Below the pieces are notes generated by a model. It did not search any database and was not told the DNA's origin. It was given only the letters and a program-made list of their open reading frames with translations. From the NCBI GenBank assembly GCA_039566865.1, contig CM076957.1, positions 11,665,896-11,729,895 on the forward strand: a stretch of 64,000 nt of DNA. Reading direction: 5' to 3'. Positions 61,930 through 64,000 of the stretch are shown in pieces; the first letter of the stretch is position 1; every line of letters begins with the position of its first letter. The stretch is from Aurelia coerulea. Its lineage: Eukaryota > Cnidaria > Scyphozoa > Semaeostomeae > Ulmaridae. Both the position numbers and the translations under genes were made by a program.

Positions 61930-62517
61930 TTGAAGATCCTGTATGAAAGAAAAGAAACAATTTCAAATTCATTTCAAATGTACAAGGAAAAGAAAATTCA
62001 AAGACAACAAACTGTTTTTAACCTTAAACCCCCCCCCAATCTTACTTCAATACTGGCGAAAGCCATATTCGTATCTACTCCAGAACCTAGACAGTTCGAA
62101 ATACAAGTTCCCGGAATTAAATTATGCCGTAAAACTCGTTGCAAATTATGCAAACTGTATCTGCAGAATGTCACAAACTTTACAACAACAAATGGCAGCA
62201 CATGGAATATAAATCGCAAACCACCTGCAATAGCAAGAACGTAACATATTTCCTTTCGTGCAACCTTTGTAATGGTAGCATGAACAATATTGGACAAACA
62301 ACAAATTTAAGACAACGAATGAACAATCACATATCGAAATAAAGAAGCGGAGAATCGAGTTGCAATTTTCCGAGACATGTGTGTGAATGCAGAAAAACGA
62401 ATAAGAACACGAAAAGACCATTTTTCAAAGTACATGCCTTTATGAAATTAAGTAACTCAAATTTATCATCAGACTATGAAGACAGATTATTCAAACACGG
62501 TCATGCCCGAATGAATT
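61930..62517 (+). pseudogene. Penelope-like element C-terminal part with GIY-YIG
   Basis: The first frame (61930-62244) has 'KPPPNLTSILAKAIFVS' and a Cys cluster ('CRKTRCKLCKLYL'). After a frame change near 62210: 'CNSKNVTYFLSCNLCNG' and 'NNIGQTTNLRQRMNNHIS', a GIY-YIG with an Arg. A TAA at 62340 interrupts, then 'CNFPRHVCEC', 'RPFFKVHAFMKL' and an end 'LFKHGHARMN'. Same subfamily as 9084-9350. Confidence 0.78.
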
Positions 62518-62687
62518 GAATAAAGGCTACTGTAACCCTTCAGGCAGCGATTAAGAAACTTTGTTTACCACGGCCGTTCGTCAAAATATATCAAACAAAC
62601 TTATGTACCATTCGAAGCTGAATGAACCGTAGAGTATCATAATAATATATTCACCTGATTTAATAAAATCACAAATGATTTATTCTA

Positions 62688-63281
62688 CCGGGTGTCCCAA
62701 AATGATGTATTATCGTTTGATTGCTTATATGTCCACAACGAATGAACCGATTTTCAAAAACTTTATTTTATCCGATTGCCGAAAGGCTAAATTGTAATCC
62801 GACGATATTGGTTTTGGTTTTACGCGGATGTTTTCATGTCGAAAAGAAGATCAATAAACCTGCTCAAATTCAAGCCTTACCTGGCATTAAAAAGAAACGG
62901 CCTGCTCTTCCAGCCAACATTTTAGATGTGATACAAAGGCTCAACTTATATGTCGTTCAGAGAATACGAATTTAGTTAATACTGAATTCAGATGGGTGGC
63001 TGATTTAGAGAATACGAATACGAGTTCAGCCTTTTGTATCACATCTAAAATGTTGACTTGAAAAATAGGCCGTTTCTTTCGCATGTCATCTGATGCTTGA
63101 ATTTGAGCAGGTTTATCAATCTTCTTTTCCACATGAAAACATCGTCGTAAAGCCAAAACCAACATCTTCGAATACAATTTAGCCTTTAGGCAACCAAATA
63201 AAACAAAGTTTTTGAAAATCGGTTCATTGGTTATGGAGATGTAAGCAATCAAACGATAATATATCATTTTGGGACACCCGG
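62688..63281. mobile_element. 594-bp CCGGGTGTCCC MITE with TA duplication
   Basis: TIRs ccgggtgtcccaaaatga and tcattttgggacacccgg, with TA at 62686-62687 and 63282-63283. Nearly complete inverted arms around 62985 produce mirrored ORFs (62721 plus, 62941 minus) that are not genes. Confidence 0.87.
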
Positions 63282-63289
63282 TACATTTT

Positions 63290-64000
63290 AGGCAAAATCG
63301 ACCACACACCGCGAAAAAATGCTTGTGTACCCCATCAATCATTGTTGGACCACGACTATCTATTTACCAAAGACTTAACGTGCTGAACTGCAAAACCATG
63401 TCACGAATTCTTGATAAAATGTACTGTTTTGAAATAATACCACTTTAAATTAATGTCGATGTCTTAAATGTCTTTTTAACTTTCAGACCTTTGTAAAATT
63501 CGGACCAGTGGATCTATCACAAATCGCTGATATAGTCTCGTAGTTATATGCTTTGTGACCCTGTGTGCAAAATTCCAAGCAATTCGATTGGCCTGTTGGG
63601 ACATAAAGGTTTTTTAGTAACCACCAGTACTCCGGAATCCTGTTTCGAGAGATCAGGTTTTTTTCAAAATGAAGCGAAAAGTTGCGGGAAAAACGATTAT
63701 GCATGAAATAAGGTCAAGCAATAAGGCTCAAGCGCCGTCTTGGTAAAGCATTATGTCAATAACATAGCAGCACGGGATGTTATGAACGTAGCTGCAAGGT
63801 CGAGTGAGTTTGTTTTAATCCCCTGATCTATGTTCCCGCAATTTTTGAGAAACAGAATTGTTCCTTTTAAGATGTTCAAATTTCCAAGTAATTGAGGCTA
63901 TTTCTGGAAGTGAGTTGGCTTAAACGGTACTCAAATACTTATACCATCAGATTATGACGGAAACGAAAAATCGAGAATCTTTCGCCTGAAGGGTTACAGC
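63290..64000. other. No confident gene
   Basis: A stretch at 63487-63543 follows an acceptor-like ttaactttcag and encodes 18 codons then a stop, which could be a terminal exon of an unknown plus-strand gene. Unsupported otherwise. Confidence 0.25.

Noticed and set aside
62721..63342. ORFs sharing FHVEKKI-type peptides
   Set aside because: Inverted arms of a MITE.
63487..63543. Terminal exon of a plus-strand gene
   Set aside because: It is only an acceptor-like site with 18 codons; no upstream exon or polyadenylation signal supports it.
1..64000. Bacterial-style operons, CRISPR arrays, integrons or phage genes
   Set aside because: The sequence is animal nuclear DNA: spliced gene, retroelements, MITEs and SINE; no regularly spaced repeat-spacer array was seen.

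Overview
This window is animal nuclear DNA, not bacterial. It is AT-rich, intron-containing and dominated by transposable elements. Metazoan-type retroelements (Penelope-like, Gypsy/LTR, several non-LTR families), a tRNA-derived SINE and many TA-flanked MITEs point to a marine invertebrate. An anthozoan cnidarian is my best guess, but this is inference and no lineage-specific marker was found.

One host gene was pieced together from short exons on the minus strand. It is a DDX52/Rok1-type DEAD-box RNA helicase. Its start codon is at 34714, and eight exons run leftwards to 548, where the gene leaves the window. Splice phases agree at every junction. The exons hold the N-terminal LDFFG motif, the Q-motif region, Walker A (APTGSGKT) and motif Ia (SPTREL). 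They total only 808 coding bases in 34 kb, and the introns are packed with mobile DNA.

Layout. 1-7 kb: exons 8 and 7 with three LINE 3'-end fragments. 7-10 kb: exons 6 and 5, a 626-bp MITE and a Penelope-like (PLE) fragment. 11-24 kb (intron 4, exon 4 and part of intron 3): nested MITEs, foldback elements and a 2.66-kb LINE with target-site duplication. 24-27 kb: a truncated MITE hit by a LINE, a microsatellite, a SINE and exon 3. 27.8-32.7 kb (intron 2): two tail-to-tail PLEs. 33.7-34.7 kb: exons 2 and 1. 34.8-38.0 kb: a 3.25-kb perfect-register palindromic transposon inserted 76 bp upstream of the helicase start codon. 38-42.4 kb: a LINE split by a TIR element that itself holds a reverse transcriptase fragment and MITEs. 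42.7-47.0 kb: a complete Gypsy element with identical 153-bp LTRs. 47.2-55.7 kb: MITEs, a duplicated unclassified repeat and two palindromic elements. 57.9-61 kb: an unidentified ORF split by a 2.3-kb palindromic element. 61.9-63.3 kb: a PLE GIY-YIG fragment and a MITE.

The most notable pattern is a set of long-inverted-repeat elements (12539-13270, 34791-38045, 51618-53309, 58575-60881). Each is flanked by an exact 9-bp target duplication, and the three longest carry a CCAAT box near both ends. I read them as a non-autonomous, probably Mutator-like group. The one at 34791 may have replaced or supplied the helicase promoter.
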